Below are positions 43,287 to 53,089 of a stretch of 64,000 bases of DNA, piece by piece; position 1 is the first letter of the stretch, and the number at the start of each line of letters is the position of its first letter. Both the position numbers and the translations under genes were made by a program. The notes below the pieces were generated by a model. It saw nothing but the letters and a program-made list of their open reading frames with translations. It was not told where the DNA came from and did not search any database. This stretch comes from JAQBVV01 sp965249205 (GTDB taxonomy: Bacteria > Acidobacteriota > Vicinamibacteria > Vicinamibacterales > UBA2999), in NCBI GenBank assembly GCA_965249205.1, contig CBDFLL010000006.1:558001-622000 (forward strand). Reading direction: 5' to 3'.

Positions 43287-44323
43287 TGTCTTTGCTAAAC
43301 ACGTTGTTCATCCGGAGCACTCTGAAAAGAATGGAGTTTCCAGACCACCGTTCTGACCAGAGGAGGCCCCGGATGACGCTTCATCGTAATGCCAAGACGA
43401 CCCCGACTTCGCGCCTGGAATTGGTGCGCCGTGTCCTGTTCGATGAGTGGGCGCACGACGCCGTGGCCGAGGGCTACGGCGTAAGTGTCCGCACGGTTGC
43501 GAAATGGGTGCGCCGGTTCCGCGAAGAGGGTGCAGCCGGGCTGGAGGACCGATCGTCCCGGCCGCAGCGGACTCCGCATGTCACGCCGGCGATCCGGGTC
43601 ACGTTCATCCGGCAGCTCCGCGAGCAACACGGCCTGCCGGCCTGGGCCATTGCCCGCGCCTTGCGGATGCCCCGCTCGACGGTGGGGGCCTGGCTGCGGC
43701 GGCTGGGACTCAACCGGCTCCCAGGCCCGCCGCCCGTCCCGATCCAGCGCTACGAGTGGCCGCACCCTGGCGATCTGCTACACGTGGACATCAAGCCGCT
43801 GGGGCGCTTTCGGCGTGTAGGCCATCGGATTCATGGGAATCCCCGGCAGGCGTCACCGGGGGCGGGCTGGGAGTACGTGCATGTGGCGGTGGACGACCAT
43901 ACGCGGCTGGCCTACGTCGAGGTCCTGGGCGACCAGACGGGGACCACCTGTGCCGCTTTCTTGGACCGAGCCGTCGCTTGGTACGCGGCGCGGCAGATCA
44001 CCGTCCATCGCGTCATGAGCGATAACGGCAGCGGCTACGTGTCCCGGCGGTTTCGGACAGCCTGTCAGGCCCACGCGCTGCGCCATCTGCGGACGCGCCC
44101 CTATACGCCGCGGACCAACGGCAAGGCTGAGCGCTTCATTCAGACGCTGCTGCGTGAGTGGGCCTATGTCCAGCCGTATCAGACGTCTCGCCACCGCCGG
44201 CGAGCCCTTCGCCCGTGGCTGCGCTACTACAATCACGACCGGCCGCACGCCAGCTTGCACTATGAACCGCCCGTGTCACGACTCACGAGTGCTGCGTGAT
44301 GAACAACGTGTTTGACTTCAACA
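43287..44323 (+). mobile_element. IS481-type insertion sequence, copy 1
   Basis: 1037 bp with ends TGT...ACA (TGTCTTTGCTAAACACGTTG at the left). It is flanked by the 6-bp duplication GCTAGG at 43281-43286 and 44324-44329, exactly the NCTAGN target reported for IS481. A second, inverted copy is at 54568-55604. Confidence 0.92.
43373..44299 (+). CDS. IS481 family transposase
   Basis: 308 residues; ATG follows AGGAGG at 43361. The N-terminal half has two helix-turn-helix units (AVAEGYGVSVRTVAKWVRRF, ARALRMPRSTVGAWLRRLGL). The rve-type DDE core follows with LLHVDIKPLGRF (Asp), VMSDNGSGYVS (Asp) and YTPRTNGKAERFIQTLL (Glu), then a C-terminal YNHDRPHASL box. Intact. Confidence 0.94.
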   Translation: MTLHRNAKTTPTSRLELVRRVLFDEWAHDAVAEGYGVSVRTVAKWVRRFREEGAAGLEDRSSRPQRTPHVTPAIRVTFIRQLREQHGLPAWAIARALRMPRSTVGAWLRRLGLNRLPGPPPVPIQRYEWPHPGDLLHVDIKPLGRFRRVGHRIHGNPRQASPGAGWEYVHVAVDDHTRLAYVEVLGDQTGTTCAAFLDRAVAWYAARQITVHRVMSDNGSGYVSRRFRTACQAHALRHLRTRPYTPRTNGKAERFIQTLLREWAYVQPYQTSRHRRRALRPWLRYYNHDRPHASLHYEPPVSRLTSAA

Positions 44324-44350
44324 GCTAGGCGCCTTCTAAGGGCACGGCGC

Positions 44351-44470
44351 CATGCGAAAACACGCCGAATCCTTCACGTTTTGTTGAAGGGTTCGGCGCG
44401 CTATCTTGGTTGGCCTTGGGTGGCGTTGGACCGAGTATGGGTACGCGTTGGGCACACTTTCGCGCACACA
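44351..44470 (+). repeat. 120-bp repeat with a strong hairpin, copy 1
   Basis: Begins with CGCCGAATCCTTCAC, then GTTGAAGGGTTCGGCG, a hairpin of about 14 pairs, and continues CGCTATCTTGGTTGGC ... TTGGGCACACTTTCG. Matches 46361-46473 closely (compensatory changes in the stem: AATCC versus AGTCT), and its last part recurs at 53300. The hairpin could terminate transcripts, but there is no T-run. Confidence 0.65.
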
Positions 44471-44483
44471 TCGACCATGGCCG

Positions 44484-44948
44484 TCACTTCTCGCAGAGTT
44501 GCATCGCCCCGATCCCCGCAGCGGCACCCACCAGTACGTCCGAGAGATAGTGCTTGTTTGCGGCCATCCGTCCATAGGCCGCACCAGCCGCAAACGGTAC
44601 CCCTATTCCGAGCTTCCACCCGCTCGCTCCGAATGAGAGGGCCGCGTGCCCCGAGAAGAACGACTCATCATCGCTGGCATCCGGTCGAAGACGATGCACC
44701 AGTCGCTTCATAGTGACTGTAGACGCGAGAATCGCCCCGTACCGCACAGCCTGACAGCGAAATGCCTTCCACTTGTCCGGTTGACGGAGGCTGTCAATCG
44801 TATCCATCGTCAGATTAATGCCGACTAAGGCGTCGGAGATGTGCCCCGCGAGCGCACGGTGTTGTGGTGGCCAGTCCAGCGGCGTCGGTTCCTGCGCTTT
44901 AACCGGCGCGGCCACGAGAAGAGCGACGAGCACGACTGCGTGTTTCAT
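44484..44948 (-). CDS. Small PAP2-type phosphatase
   Basis: 154 residues from ATG 44948, with a signal peptide (HAVVLVALLVAAPVKAQ). PAP2 motifs are KRLVHRLRPD (K-x6-RP), SFFSGHAA (motif 2) and GRMAANKHYLSDV (motif 3, with Arg, His and Asp). It is shorter than typical family members and has few membrane helices. The likely role is dephosphorylation of a lipid or sugar-phosphate in the envelope. Its end lies 14 bases from the 120-bp repeat. The 280 bases to the next start at 45229 contain no supported gene. Confidence 0.85.
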   Translation of the reverse strand: MKHAVVLVALLVAAPVKAQEPTPLDWPPQHRALAGHISDALVGINLTMDTIDSLRQPDKWKAFRCQAVRYGAILASTVTMKRLVHRLRPDASDDESFFSGHAALSFGASGWKLGIGVPFAAGAAYGRMAANKHYLSDVLVGAAAGIGAMQLCEK

Positions 44949-45228
44949 ATCGGTAGTTACGCCGTTCACGAACGCTTGGCTCACGATCGGCGTCGGGCCT
45001 GATCATAGGAGGAATTGCTGAGCGGGCTGCCGCGCCCGGGTACGCCGAGGTCCTGGCGCCGCCGGCGCGCCGATGCCGCCACCACACCCCGCCGAACGCT
45101 CCAGACAGACCATCGGACGCCTTGCGGTTGGGCTGGTAGGCCGCTTCCGTTTCCTGTAGGCTTTGGCGGCCTGCTGCTTCCGCGCCATAATCGGTCTGTC
45201 TTTGTCGAGAAAACATAGGAGGTCAGCG

Positions 45229-46293
45229 ATGTCGTGCTCCGTCCAAATTCGAGCCACTGTGGTTTTTGGCCTTTCCATGCTCTTCCTGGTGATGTTGTCC
45301 GGGGAACTGAGGGCCCAGGCCGCCTACAGCCCGTATCACGAGGTTGAACAGTGGGACACGCTCCCGGACGGAACCGTATTCGGGCCGCTGACCGGGGCAT
45401 TCCCTGATCCTGACGGCGAGCACATGTGGCTGTTGGGTCGGTGTGGAACGAACAACTGTGCTGACAGCGACCGGGATTCGATACTGAAGTTCGACCTCGA
45501 AGGGAATCTGGTCGACAGCTTCGGTGCAGGCCTGTTCGCGTTCACTCACGGCTTCTACCTCGACCACGAGGGATATTTCTGGATAACGGAAGGGGCGCCT
45601 GACGGTGACAACCGGGCGGAGCCCGGGTACGCACGAGGGCTGGGACACCAGGTTCACAAGGTCGACCAGCAGGGAAGGATCGTGATGAGCCTCGGCGAGG
45701 CAGGGGTCCACGGCTGCGATGAGAGCCACTTCAACGGTCCCGCAGATGTGCTGGTGACTCCCAGCGGCGAGATCTGGGTCGCCGACGGGCATCGCGGCGG
45801 CAACAATCGCATCGTGAAGTTCTCGGCCGACGGGCGCTTCCTCCTGGCAACAGGGGGTTGTGTCGGAGAGGAAAGCAAGGAGGCCGGCAGGTTCGATGAT
45901 CCGCACGGACTGGCCATGGATTCGCAGGGGCGGCTCTTCGTTGCCGACCGAGGCAACAGCCGGATCCAGATCTTCGATCAGGAGGGCGATCTTCTGGCAA
46001 TCTGGACCCAATTCGGCAAGCCGAGTGGCCTTTTCATCGACCGCGATGACGTCCTCTACGCCGTGGACGGACTTTCTGGTCTGGAGCGGCCCGATTGGCG
46101 TGACAATCCCGGATGGGAACAGGGCATCCGAATCGGAGACGCCGACACGGGTTGGGTGAGGGCCTTCATTCCGAACCGCGAACGGGTAGCTGGTGCCGGG
46201 ATCGAGTTTCTTGGCGTGGATTTCGAGGGCAACATCTACGCGAACGATCTCGGCCGGGAGCACGTCAGCAAGTACGTCCGGTTCAAACCGTAG
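45229..46293 (+). CDS. Secreted NHL-repeat beta-propeller (peptidyl-amidating-lyase-like)
   Basis: 354 residues; ATG follows TAGGAGGTCAGCG. A signal peptide (VVFGLSMLFLVMLSGELRAQA) leads to a six-bladed NHL propeller: repeats such as SHFNGPADVLVTPSGEIWVADG, GRFDDPHGLAMDSQGRLFVADR and GKPSGLFIDRDDVLYAVDG. Cys pairs (RCGTNNC) may form disulfides. The D-P-H-G-L and D-x-x-N-x-R-I-x-x-F units match the alpha-hydroxyglycine amidating lyase group seen widely in bacteria, but catalytic identity is not certain. Confidence 0.88.
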   Translation: MSCSVQIRATVVFGLSMLFLVMLSGELRAQAAYSPYHEVEQWDTLPDGTVFGPLTGAFPDPDGEHMWLLGRCGTNNCADSDRDSILKFDLEGNLVDSFGAGLFAFTHGFYLDHEGYFWITEGAPDGDNRAEPGYARGLGHQVHKVDQQGRIVMSLGEAGVHGCDESHFNGPADVLVTPSGEIWVADGHRGGNNRIVKFSADGRFLLATGGCVGEESKEAGRFDDPHGLAMDSQGRLFVADRGNSRIQIFDQEGDLLAIWTQFGKPSGLFIDRDDVLYAVDGLSGLERPDWRDNPGWEQGIRIGDADTGWVRAFIPNRERVAGAGIEFLGVDFEGNIYANDLGREHVSKYVRFKP

Positions 46294-46360
46294 ACAGCTA
46301 CCCTACGCCCGACGGTGGACCATCGGTCTGACCTCCAACTCGGAATTTCAAGAGCACAGC

Positions 46361-46473
46361 GCGATAGAAAGACACGCCGAGTCTTTCACAATTTGCTGAA
46401 GGGTTCGGCGCGCTATCTTGGTTGGCGTTGGACTGAGTATGGGTGCGCGTTGGGCACACTTTCGGGCACACCC
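46361..46473 (+). repeat. 120-bp repeat with a strong hairpin, copy 2
   Basis: Same family as 44351-44470 (CGCCGAGTCTTTCAC / GCTGAAGGGTTCGGCG arms). It lies immediately beyond the stop of the PD40 kinase gene, and the same flank (CACACTTTCGGGCACACC) also precedes the PD40 tail remnant at 53336, so the repeat probably began as the 3' flank of such genes. Confidence 0.65.
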
Positions 46474-46885
46474 TGCGACGGGAAAGCGGCTCAGTTCACC
46501 GGCACCAGCCGCCGCAGTTCCTCGAACCAGTTCTGGACGACGATGATCTGTGGGCGAGCGGCTTCACCGCCGTCGGTCCGATCAGCGGGAAAGACCATCA
46601 GCAGTCGCTCGCCGTCAGGCGTGATGTCGTAGTCCCTGTAAAAAGGCACCACCGAGAACCCGTCGATGGGCAGCGTTTGCTCATTGCTGAGCGCAAATGC
46701 CGGTTGGGTGACGATGTCCACGGACTCCAGCGTGATTCCGGACATGGCGGCGTTGGGTCGGTAGAACAATCGGTCCCCTGCGCGTGACCAGAGCGGCCAC
46801 AGCCCCCCGCTCTGCGAAATCCTGCGCCTCGATCCGGTCGGCGGGAATGGCTCGACGTAGATGTCCGCGCCAAGTGCGCCTCTAG

Positions 46886-48180
46886 CAGGCTGCTGAAGAA
46901 CCCGGGTGATCGGGCCGTTTTCTAAGGATCATGCGAGTCACCACCGACCGACAACGGTGCGCACGGCTGTGCGCTGGCCCCGATCAAGGGGCCGGCGACA
47001 CGCGCGGCCGGTGATCAGGGACACCTCGCCTCCAGATTCCGCAGCCGGACCAAGTTATAGACCGTGGCGGCGAAGGTAAGCTGCCAATCCACGAGGGCGA
47101 CACCGCGATGCCGGAGTTTGCGCAAGCCGCCGACGGTCTTCATCCAGCCAAAGACCTGTTCTACGAGTTTCCGTTTCCGCTGACTGACGTGATAGCCCGC
47201 ATGCCGCGTGGTCCGGCCATCGATCGCACTCCAGCGGACCTTCTGAGCAACGTGGGGCGTGACGGCCCGGATACGGACAGCGGCCACAAAGCTTGCCACA
47301 TCGTAGCCCTTGTCCGCCCCGACCGTGCTGCCCGGCGGCGCGCTGGCCTCCAGCAACAGCGCCGCTGCCTCGCGTTCGGCGGTCCCCGTCGCGTGAGTCG
47401 CGCAGACGTTGGCGACAAGTCCCTGTCGATTGTCCAGCAGCACGTGGCCCAGATACGCCAGCTTGGCTTCCTTCCCCTGGCCCTTCCGAGGCAGCATCGC
47501 CTCCGGATCGGTCGTCGACTGGTGCGTGTCGTTGCGCCGCCGCTCCCCGTGGAAGTTGACCGTGGGATTCCCGGGGTCATCGGGCGGGTCGCTCTCCGCC
47601 GCGTCCCGGCACCGAAAGCTCTTCAGGCTGGCCCACGCTTCCAATTGGGTCCCATCCACAGTGAAGTGTTCGTCCGAGAGCAGCCCGGCCGCCCGCGCGT
47701 GGGCCTGCACCGCATCAAAGAAGGCGGCCGCGAGATCGCCCGCCAGCAGCCGGTCGCGATTCTTGGTAAACGTGGTGGGATGCCAAACCGGGTCGTCCAA
47801 ATTCAAGCCCACGAACCAGCGGAACAGCAGGTTGTAATTGAGCTCTTCCATCAGCAGCCGCTCGCTCCGCACCGTGTAGAGCACCTGCAGCAACAACGCG
47901 CGCAGCAGCTGTTCCGGCGGGATCGACGGACGCCCTGTGTTGGCGTACAGGCCGGCGAACCTGCGCGACATCGTTCTCAGCGCTTCGTCCGTCAGCGCGC
48001 GAACCGCGCGGAGCGGATGGTCGGCTGGCACGCGCTGTTCCGGCGACAGGTAGCTGAACATGTGAGTGCTTTGCTCATCGTGTCCGCGCATGATGGGGCT
48101 CCCTTCAGCGGTGTTGGGAGCATGGTAGTACGCCGGGATCGATCTGTCGATCCCATTTCACGGAGTTTTTCAGCAGCCTG
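46886..48180 (-). mobile_element. IS5-type insertion sequence, copy 3
   Basis: 1295 bp, inverted relative to the other copies, flanked by CTAG at 46882-46885 and 48181-48184. Interrupts the propeller part of the kinase gene. Confidence 0.93.
47015..48091 (-). CDS. IS5-type transposase (copy 3)
   Basis: 358 residues, same protein as copies 2 and 4 (Lys in GKEAKLAYLGH), with intact DDE motifs FTVDGTQLEAW, GADKGYD and VEQVFGWMKT. Oriented the same way as the kinase gene it interrupts. Confidence 0.93.
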   Translation of the reverse strand: MRGHDEQSTHMFSYLSPEQRVPADHPLRAVRALTDEALRTMSRRFAGLYANTGRPSIPPEQLLRALLLQVLYTVRSERLLMEELNYNLLFRWFVGLNLDDPVWHPTTFTKNRDRLLAGDLAAAFFDAVQAHARAAGLLSDEHFTVDGTQLEAWASLKSFRCRDAAESDPPDDPGNPTVNFHGERRRNDTHQSTTDPEAMLPRKGQGKEAKLAYLGHVLLDNRQGLVANVCATHATGTAEREAAALLLEASAPPGSTVGADKGYDVASFVAAVRIRAVTPHVAQKVRWSAIDGRTTRHAGYHVSQRKRKLVEQVFGWMKTVGGLRKLRHRGVALVDWQLTFAATVYNLVRLRNLEARCP

Positions 48181-48184
48181 CTAG

Positions 48185-50153
48185 GGCCCGCACCGTAGGC
48201 CAGCCACTGGCCGTCGGGAGAGAGTTCCGCACCCAGATAGGTCGCGTCGGGCGTGTCATAGAGACGCTGCGTTTCTCGACCGGTGACCGACAGCGTCCAG
48301 ATGTCCCAGCGGATGTTGAGCCCTCCTTGCACATTGAACAGCAGCGTCTGGCCGTCCGGCGACCAGGACTGCGGCCAATGGCTCGTGCCCGCGTCGGCCG
48401 TCGTCAGCCGCTCCGGGGCCCCGCTGCCATCGGCGGGCATCCAGTAGAGGCTCATCGGCCCGTCGCGATCCGAGGCGAACGTGATGCGTTGGCCGTCCGG
48501 TGTCCAGACGGGGCGATGGTTGTCCCCGTCGAACGTGAGCTGCTGGATCTGGCTGTCGCTCGACAGGTCGTAGGTCCACAACATATTCCCATCGGCCTCC
48601 GCGGATTGGACGACCAGCCTGCCGCCGTCGGGTGACAGACGCGGCGACAGATACGCCGCGGGCGGCACCCCCAGCGGTGCGACGATGCCGTCTCGCCCGA
48701 CCAACGCCACCATCCGGTCGCTGGACCCGGCCGTGGCGCTGACGTAGACCAGCGACCCCTGCGCCGACACGCCAAAGTTGGCTGTGCCTGTATTCGCCGC
48801 GGGGTTAGCCGCCCGCTGCACGCCTGCGACCATTGGCACCGGCCCTCCGCGCACGGTCAGGCTGTCTACATCGAATGCAATGGCGTACAGCCCGTCCCGC
48901 ACGGCATAGACCAGATGGCCCGTGGGCACGTAGCGGGCGGCACTCCCACCGTCCCAGACGACCGTGCGTTCGCCCGTCCGGAGCGACTGCACCACGATCT
49001 GGGCCTCGTCCCACCGCAGGCCCCCCGTGCTCGCCGTCACGCTGAACAACACGGAGTCTCCGTCGGGCAGTAGTTGCGGGCCATCCATCTGCTCGCCTGC
49101 CTCGGCCGGGATGACGAGTTCCGGCGTGCCGCCGTTGGCCGACACACGCATGATGCCCTGGTTCTGGCCAAAGAGGATTGTGTCGTCCGGTCCCCAACTC
49201 GCGCCAAACGGAAGCCCCGCCGCACAGATGGCCACCGGGGCGCCAACGCTGGTGGCGACCCGCTTCAACTCCCTCGTTCCGACATCGAAATACGCCACCG
49301 ATTGGCCGTCCGGCAAGAAGAACGGCATGGAGCTACCCTCGGTCCCGGAAATCAGCCGGGCCTCCAGGTCCCCCATCGCGCGCAGAGACAGGCCCTCCCC
49401 GGTGCTGTAGACGAACGCACGGCCACCCGGGGAGAGCGCCAAGACCGACCGCTGCGTATTGAAGAACTGCCGCCCCCCGGGAAGGTCATAGTCGGATCGA
49501 GTGACTGCGGGCGGCTCGGCCGAAGGCCACAGGCTCCAGGCGGCGAGGCCGACGACGACTGCCGTGGCCAGTGATGTGAGTGCCAGTGGCAACGCTCGCC
49601 GCCACGCGGCAGGCTGAGGCCCTGGACCCGACGCCGCCGCCTGAAACGTGGTCGTCTCGAACGAGCCTTCCAGCGCCAGTCGCATGGCGGCGATGTCGGG
49701 AACGCGCTGCTTCGGGTTCTTCTGCAGGCACTGCTTGAGAAACATCGTTAGCAGGGGCGGCGTGTCAAGCGGCACCACATCCCAATCCGGCTCAGACTTG
49801 ATCACGCCCGCCAAGACTTCGGACATGTCGTCGCCCGGAAACGCCCGCTGCCCCGTGAGCATCTCGTAGAGCAACACCCCAAACGCCCACACGTCGCTGC
49901 GCTTGTCCACCGTGCGGCCTTTGGCTTGTTCCGGTGACATGTAGGCCGCCGTGCCCAGGATCATCCCGGCCTGCGTCATCGCGGGTGTCGTGATCGTCGG
50001 CGCCTGCGACATTCCCGGCGACATCGCACCGGTCGGCTCCAGCGCCTTCGCGAGGCCGAAGTCCAGCACCTTCACCGTGCCGTCCGGCCTGACCTTGACG
50101 TTGGCGGGCTTCAGATCGCGGTGAATGATGCCTTGCTCGTGCGCGTATGGCAC
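48185..50153 (-). CDS. Kinase C-lobe, membrane helix and partial propeller (surviving frame)
   Basis: The longest open part of the broken kinase, reading from PYAHEQGIIHRDLKPANVKV to the IS junction at YGAGPS. It holds the catalytic loop (HRDLKPAN), Mg-binding DFG, activation segment, C-lobe helices, one transmembrane helix and about five PD40 blades (SPDGGRLVV, TPDGQRITFASD, SPDGQTLLF). It lacks the ATP-binding N-lobe, so it cannot be an active kinase. The frame runs on into the IS to 48105. Confidence 0.75.
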
Positions 50154-50489
50154 CCTGCGCGATGCGGTCGGCGAGCGTCGGCCCCTCCACCAGTTCCATC
50201 ACCAGCGCGATCGTACCCGCGCTCTTTTCCAGCCCGTGGATCTGCGCGATGTTCGGGTGATTCAGCACGGCGAGGACTTCAGCTTCGCGTTGGAAGCGAG
50301 CGAGGCGCTCCGCATCACCGGCAACCGACTCGGGGAGCACCTTGATCGCAACCTGGCGCTTCAGGTTGGTGTCGGTGGCCTGGTAGACCTCCCCCATGCC
50401 GCCTTCGCCGATCTGGGCGGTGATCTCATACGGGCCGAGGCGAGTACCAGAGGTCAGGGCCAAACTTGCGTGGATTATACGGCCGGGGC

Positions 50490-50547
50490 GGTTTCAGCGC
50501 CTCGTCGCGGGTGGCCGCGGACGGGGCCGCCTGGAGGTGATGAAACC
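50490..50547 (+). repeat. Dispersed repeat, copy 3 (internally deleted)
   Basis: GTTTCAGCGCCTCGTCGCGG then TGGCCGCGGACGGGGCCGCC and TGGAGGTGATGAAACC. Its two halves match the two ends of the repeat at 26915-27057 (reverse strand), and the right half matches 1110-1143. It lies just upstream of the kinase start. Confidence 0.5.
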
Positions 50548-50610
50548 AATTCCAGGCGAAAGCGACGCCGGTGACGCCGACCCGAAGCTTCCGCTCAATC
50601 CTGGTCTTGC

Positions 50611-50812
50611 TCATGGAGCCTCTCGTGGCACCTCCGGTGATTCGAAGCCCGGAATCTGGACCGTCAGCACGCGAAACAAGCGGCCGTTCCGGTGTCGTCC
50701 TTCCCATTCGCGAACGCTGAGAGGGCGCGTGAACCTCGCGAGGAGGTCGGCCGTCCATGAATCGTTGCGGGTAGTGTAAATGAAGGGCTGCGTGACGGGG
50801 AGTCGGATCACA
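50611..50812 (-). pseudogene. Possible C-terminal gene remnant
   Basis: The minus strand reads VIRLPVTQPFIYTTRNDSWT then ADLLARFTRPLSVREWEG and ends in FESPEVPREAP with a stop. Composition is protein-like, unlike the surrounding antisense frames, but upstream of it the frame is antisense to the DUF6351 gene. It may be the tail of a lost gene. No family recognised. Confidence 0.25.
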
Positions 50813-50881
50813 GACGAGGCAATCGCCCGTGCTGTATAGTCGCTCCACACGCATGTGACGGAGGTCGGAAAGGGAGTCGTC

Positions 50882-53089
50882 ATGGACGGAGTCATTGGCA
50901 GCACGTTACTTGGGAGTACCGCCCGCGCCACTGGCGCAGGTGGAATGATCCTCGTGGGAACCTTGTTCCTCATGTCGTTCGTGACTGGACCGTCGGCGCA
51001 GTCGATCGACGGGGAATTGGCGATCGCCACGCTTTCGGCAAGGCCCGAGTTTGTGAGCGGCGGCGACGTCCTGGTCCGCGTGCAGGTGCCCCCAACGATT
51101 TCCCTGGGTGAGCCGCGCGTTGCGCTGAACGGCACCGACGTCACGAGCGTGTTTCGACACGACGAAACAAGCCACACCCTGACGGGCCTGGTCACGGGTC
51201 TTGTCCTCGGGCGCAACACGGTGTCCACAGCGGTTGGGCGTCGGGGCGAGACCGGTGCCACGCGGTTAACCGTCGTCAATCATCCGATTATCGGTCCCGT
51301 TTTCTCCGGACCAAACGAGCAGCCGTTTGTCTGCCAGACGGAGACCTTCACGCTGCAATCCGGCGAGACGCTTGGCGAGCCAGTCGACGCCAACTGCTCC
51401 ATCGAGCGCCGCGTCGACTACTACTATCGATCGACAGCCGGGGGGGCGCTGAAGTCACTGCCCTCGGGCGTGACACCGCCTGACCTCGCCCAGGCGTCGA
51501 TCCTCGACGGGACCACGGTGCCCTACGTCGTTCGGATCGAGACGGGCACGATCAATCGCGCGATCTATCAGATTGCGATGCTGCATGATCCGGCATCCGA
51601 CCAGACCCCGGACCCCTGGAGTCCGCCCGCCGGGTGGAATCGCCGGCTGATCTACACGCACGGCGGCGGGTGCGTCAGGGGCTGGTATCGCCAGGGCAAC
51701 AACACGGGCGGCGTCGACAACGACGTGATGTTGCGGCAGGGCTACGCCGTCGCCTCGTCGTCGTTGAACGTCTCCCGCAATAACTGTAGCGACCTGCTGG
51801 GGTCCGAGACCACCATGATGGTCAAGGAGCACTTCATCGAGGCTTACGGTGAGCCAAGGTTCACGATCGGGTGGGGCTGTTCGGGCGGTTCGTATCCGCA
51901 GCTGCAGACGGCGGACAACTACCCGGGCTTGCTCGACGGCCTCATTCCGTGTCGGACCTTTCCAGACATGACGTTTGCAACGGTCATGACGATCACCGAC
52001 GCCCGTCTCCTCAATACCTACTTCGCCTCGCAGGCCACGGTTCCGTTCACCGACGAGCAGAAGCGCGGCGTCGGGGGATTCCTCAGTCTCGCCACGATGC
52101 TGGAAATCGATCGTGACGGCGCCGGGCGCGTTCATGTGTCGGAGTTCTGTCCTGACGTGTTGGCAGAGAATCTTCGGTACGATCCGTCGACCAATCCGAT
52201 GGGCACACGCTGTGACGTGTACGCCCATGCCGCGAATGTCTTTGGGCGCGATCCGCAGACGGGTTTCGCCCTGCGGCCGCTCGACAACGTTGGGGTGCAG
52301 TACGGCCTCTTGGCGCTGAACGCGGGGCAGATCAGCAAGGCGCAATTTCTCGATCTGAACGAACGGATTGGCGGGTTCGACCTTGACGGGAATGTCGTCA
52401 GTTCGCGAGCGGTGGCCGATCTCACCGCCGTCCGCGCGGCCTACCGGACGGGTCGGGTGCTAAACGGCGGCGGAGGTTTGGCGTCGGTGCCTGTCATCGA
52501 CTACCGCAACTACCTGGATGATGTTCCGGACGGAGACGTGCACATCCGGTTTCACTCGTTCTCAGTGCGCGAGCGTTTGAAGGAGGCCAACGGGACCGCG
52601 GACAACTACATCATTCTCGTGGAGGACAATCGGCACCGTGGCAATACGTCGAGCCCCGTGTACCGGGAAGCCCTGAGCCAGATGGATCGATGGCTGACGG
52701 CGCTAGGCGAGGACGCCTCTGGCGATCCGCCGATCGTGAAGATCCGTCGCGCGAAGCCGGCCGATCTCGTCGATGCCTGCTGGAATCGGGACGCGGAGCC
52801 GGAAAAGGTGGTGGAGACGCCGACGCGCGCCGCGTCGGGCCGCTGCGAGCAGCTGTATCCCTCCGCGTCGTTTCCCCGCGAGGTCGCTGGCGGGTCGATT
52901 GCTAATGACATCGTCAAGTGCCAGTTGAAACCGATCGCGTGGAGCGATTACGCGGTGACGTTTACCGCAGAAGAAACAGTGCGCCTGAATAGGGCATTTC
53001 CGGATGGCGTGTGCGACTGGTCGAAGCCGGGCGTCGAACAGCAAGAATTGGGCGGTACCTGGTTGAAGGTCGGCGCGAGCGAGCTGTAG
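50882..53089 (+). CDS. Secreted DUF6351 family protein, probable alpha/beta hydrolase
   Basis: 735 residues from ATG 50882 (AAGGGAGTCGTC upstream). A signal peptide (GGMILVGTLFLMSFVTGPSAQS) precedes a beta domain (about 30-140: LSARPEFVSGGDVLVRVQVP, VVNHPIIGPVFSGP), then a large domain with LIYTHGGGCVRGWYRQ (oxyanion-type HGGG) and the nucleophile elbow GWGCSGGSYPQ. Several Cys (CRTF, CPDVLAEN, CDVYAHA, CWNRD, CQLKP) suggest disulfides. DUF6351 proteins are widespread and uncharacterised; esterase-like activity is inferred from the HGGG and GCSGG motifs. Confidence 0.85.
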   Translation: MDGVIGSTLLGSTARATGAGGMILVGTLFLMSFVTGPSAQSIDGELAIATLSARPEFVSGGDVLVRVQVPPTISLGEPRVALNGTDVTSVFRHDETSHTLTGLVTGLVLGRNTVSTAVGRRGETGATRLTVVNHPIIGPVFSGPNEQPFVCQTETFTLQSGETLGEPVDANCSIERRVDYYYRSTAGGALKSLPSGVTPPDLAQASILDGTTVPYVVRIETGTINRAIYQIAMLHDPASDQTPDPWSPPAGWNRRLIYTHGGGCVRGWYRQGNNTGGVDNDVMLRQGYAVASSSLNVSRNNCSDLLGSETTMMVKEHFIEAYGEPRFTIGWGCSGGSYPQLQTADNYPGLLDGLIPCRTFPDMTFATVMTITDARLLNTYFASQATVPFTDEQKRGVGGFLSLATMLEIDRDGAGRVHVSEFCPDVLAENLRYDPSTNPMGTRCDVYAHAANVFGRDPQTGFALRPLDNVGVQYGLLALNAGQISKAQFLDLNERIGGFDLDGNVVSSRAVADLTAVRAAYRTGRVLNGGGGLASVPVIDYRNYLDDVPDGDVHIRFHSFSVRERLKEANGTADNYIILVEDNRHRGNTSSPVYREALSQMDRWLTALGEDASGDPPIVKIRRAKPADLVDACWNRDAEPEKVVETPTRAASGRCEQLYPSASFPREVAGGSIANDIVKCQLKPIAWSDYAVTFTAEETVRLNRAFPDGVCDWSKPGVEQQELGGTWLKVGASEL

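Larger units (their letters stand above)
46491..50463 (-). pseudogene. Ser/Thr protein kinase with PD40 propeller, broken twice
   Basis: Starts at 50463 (MALTSGTRLGPYEITAQIGE) with the Gly loop GEGGMGEVY and VAIKV Lys. At about 50145 the frame breaks: the text goes from TLADRIAQG directly to PYAHEQGIIHRDLKPAN in another frame, so about 16 codons plus a frame shift are missing from the helix before the catalytic loop. HRDLKPAN, DFGLAKAL and the APE-region (MSPEQAKG) are otherwise normal. A transmembrane segment (ALPLALTSLATAVVVGLAAWSLW) precedes a PD40 propeller. An IS5-type element (46886-48180) then splits the propeller; excising it restores frame (YGAGPRGALGADIYVEPFPP) to the end QNWFEELRRLVPVN. 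Confidence 0.85.

Noticed and set aside
45003..45228. Short minus-strand frame (basic, MARKQQAAKAYRKRK region) upstream of the NHL gene
   Set aside because: Lysine/arginine-rich text without a convincing start signal; it overlaps the leader of the NHL-repeat gene, so I left it out of the gene list.
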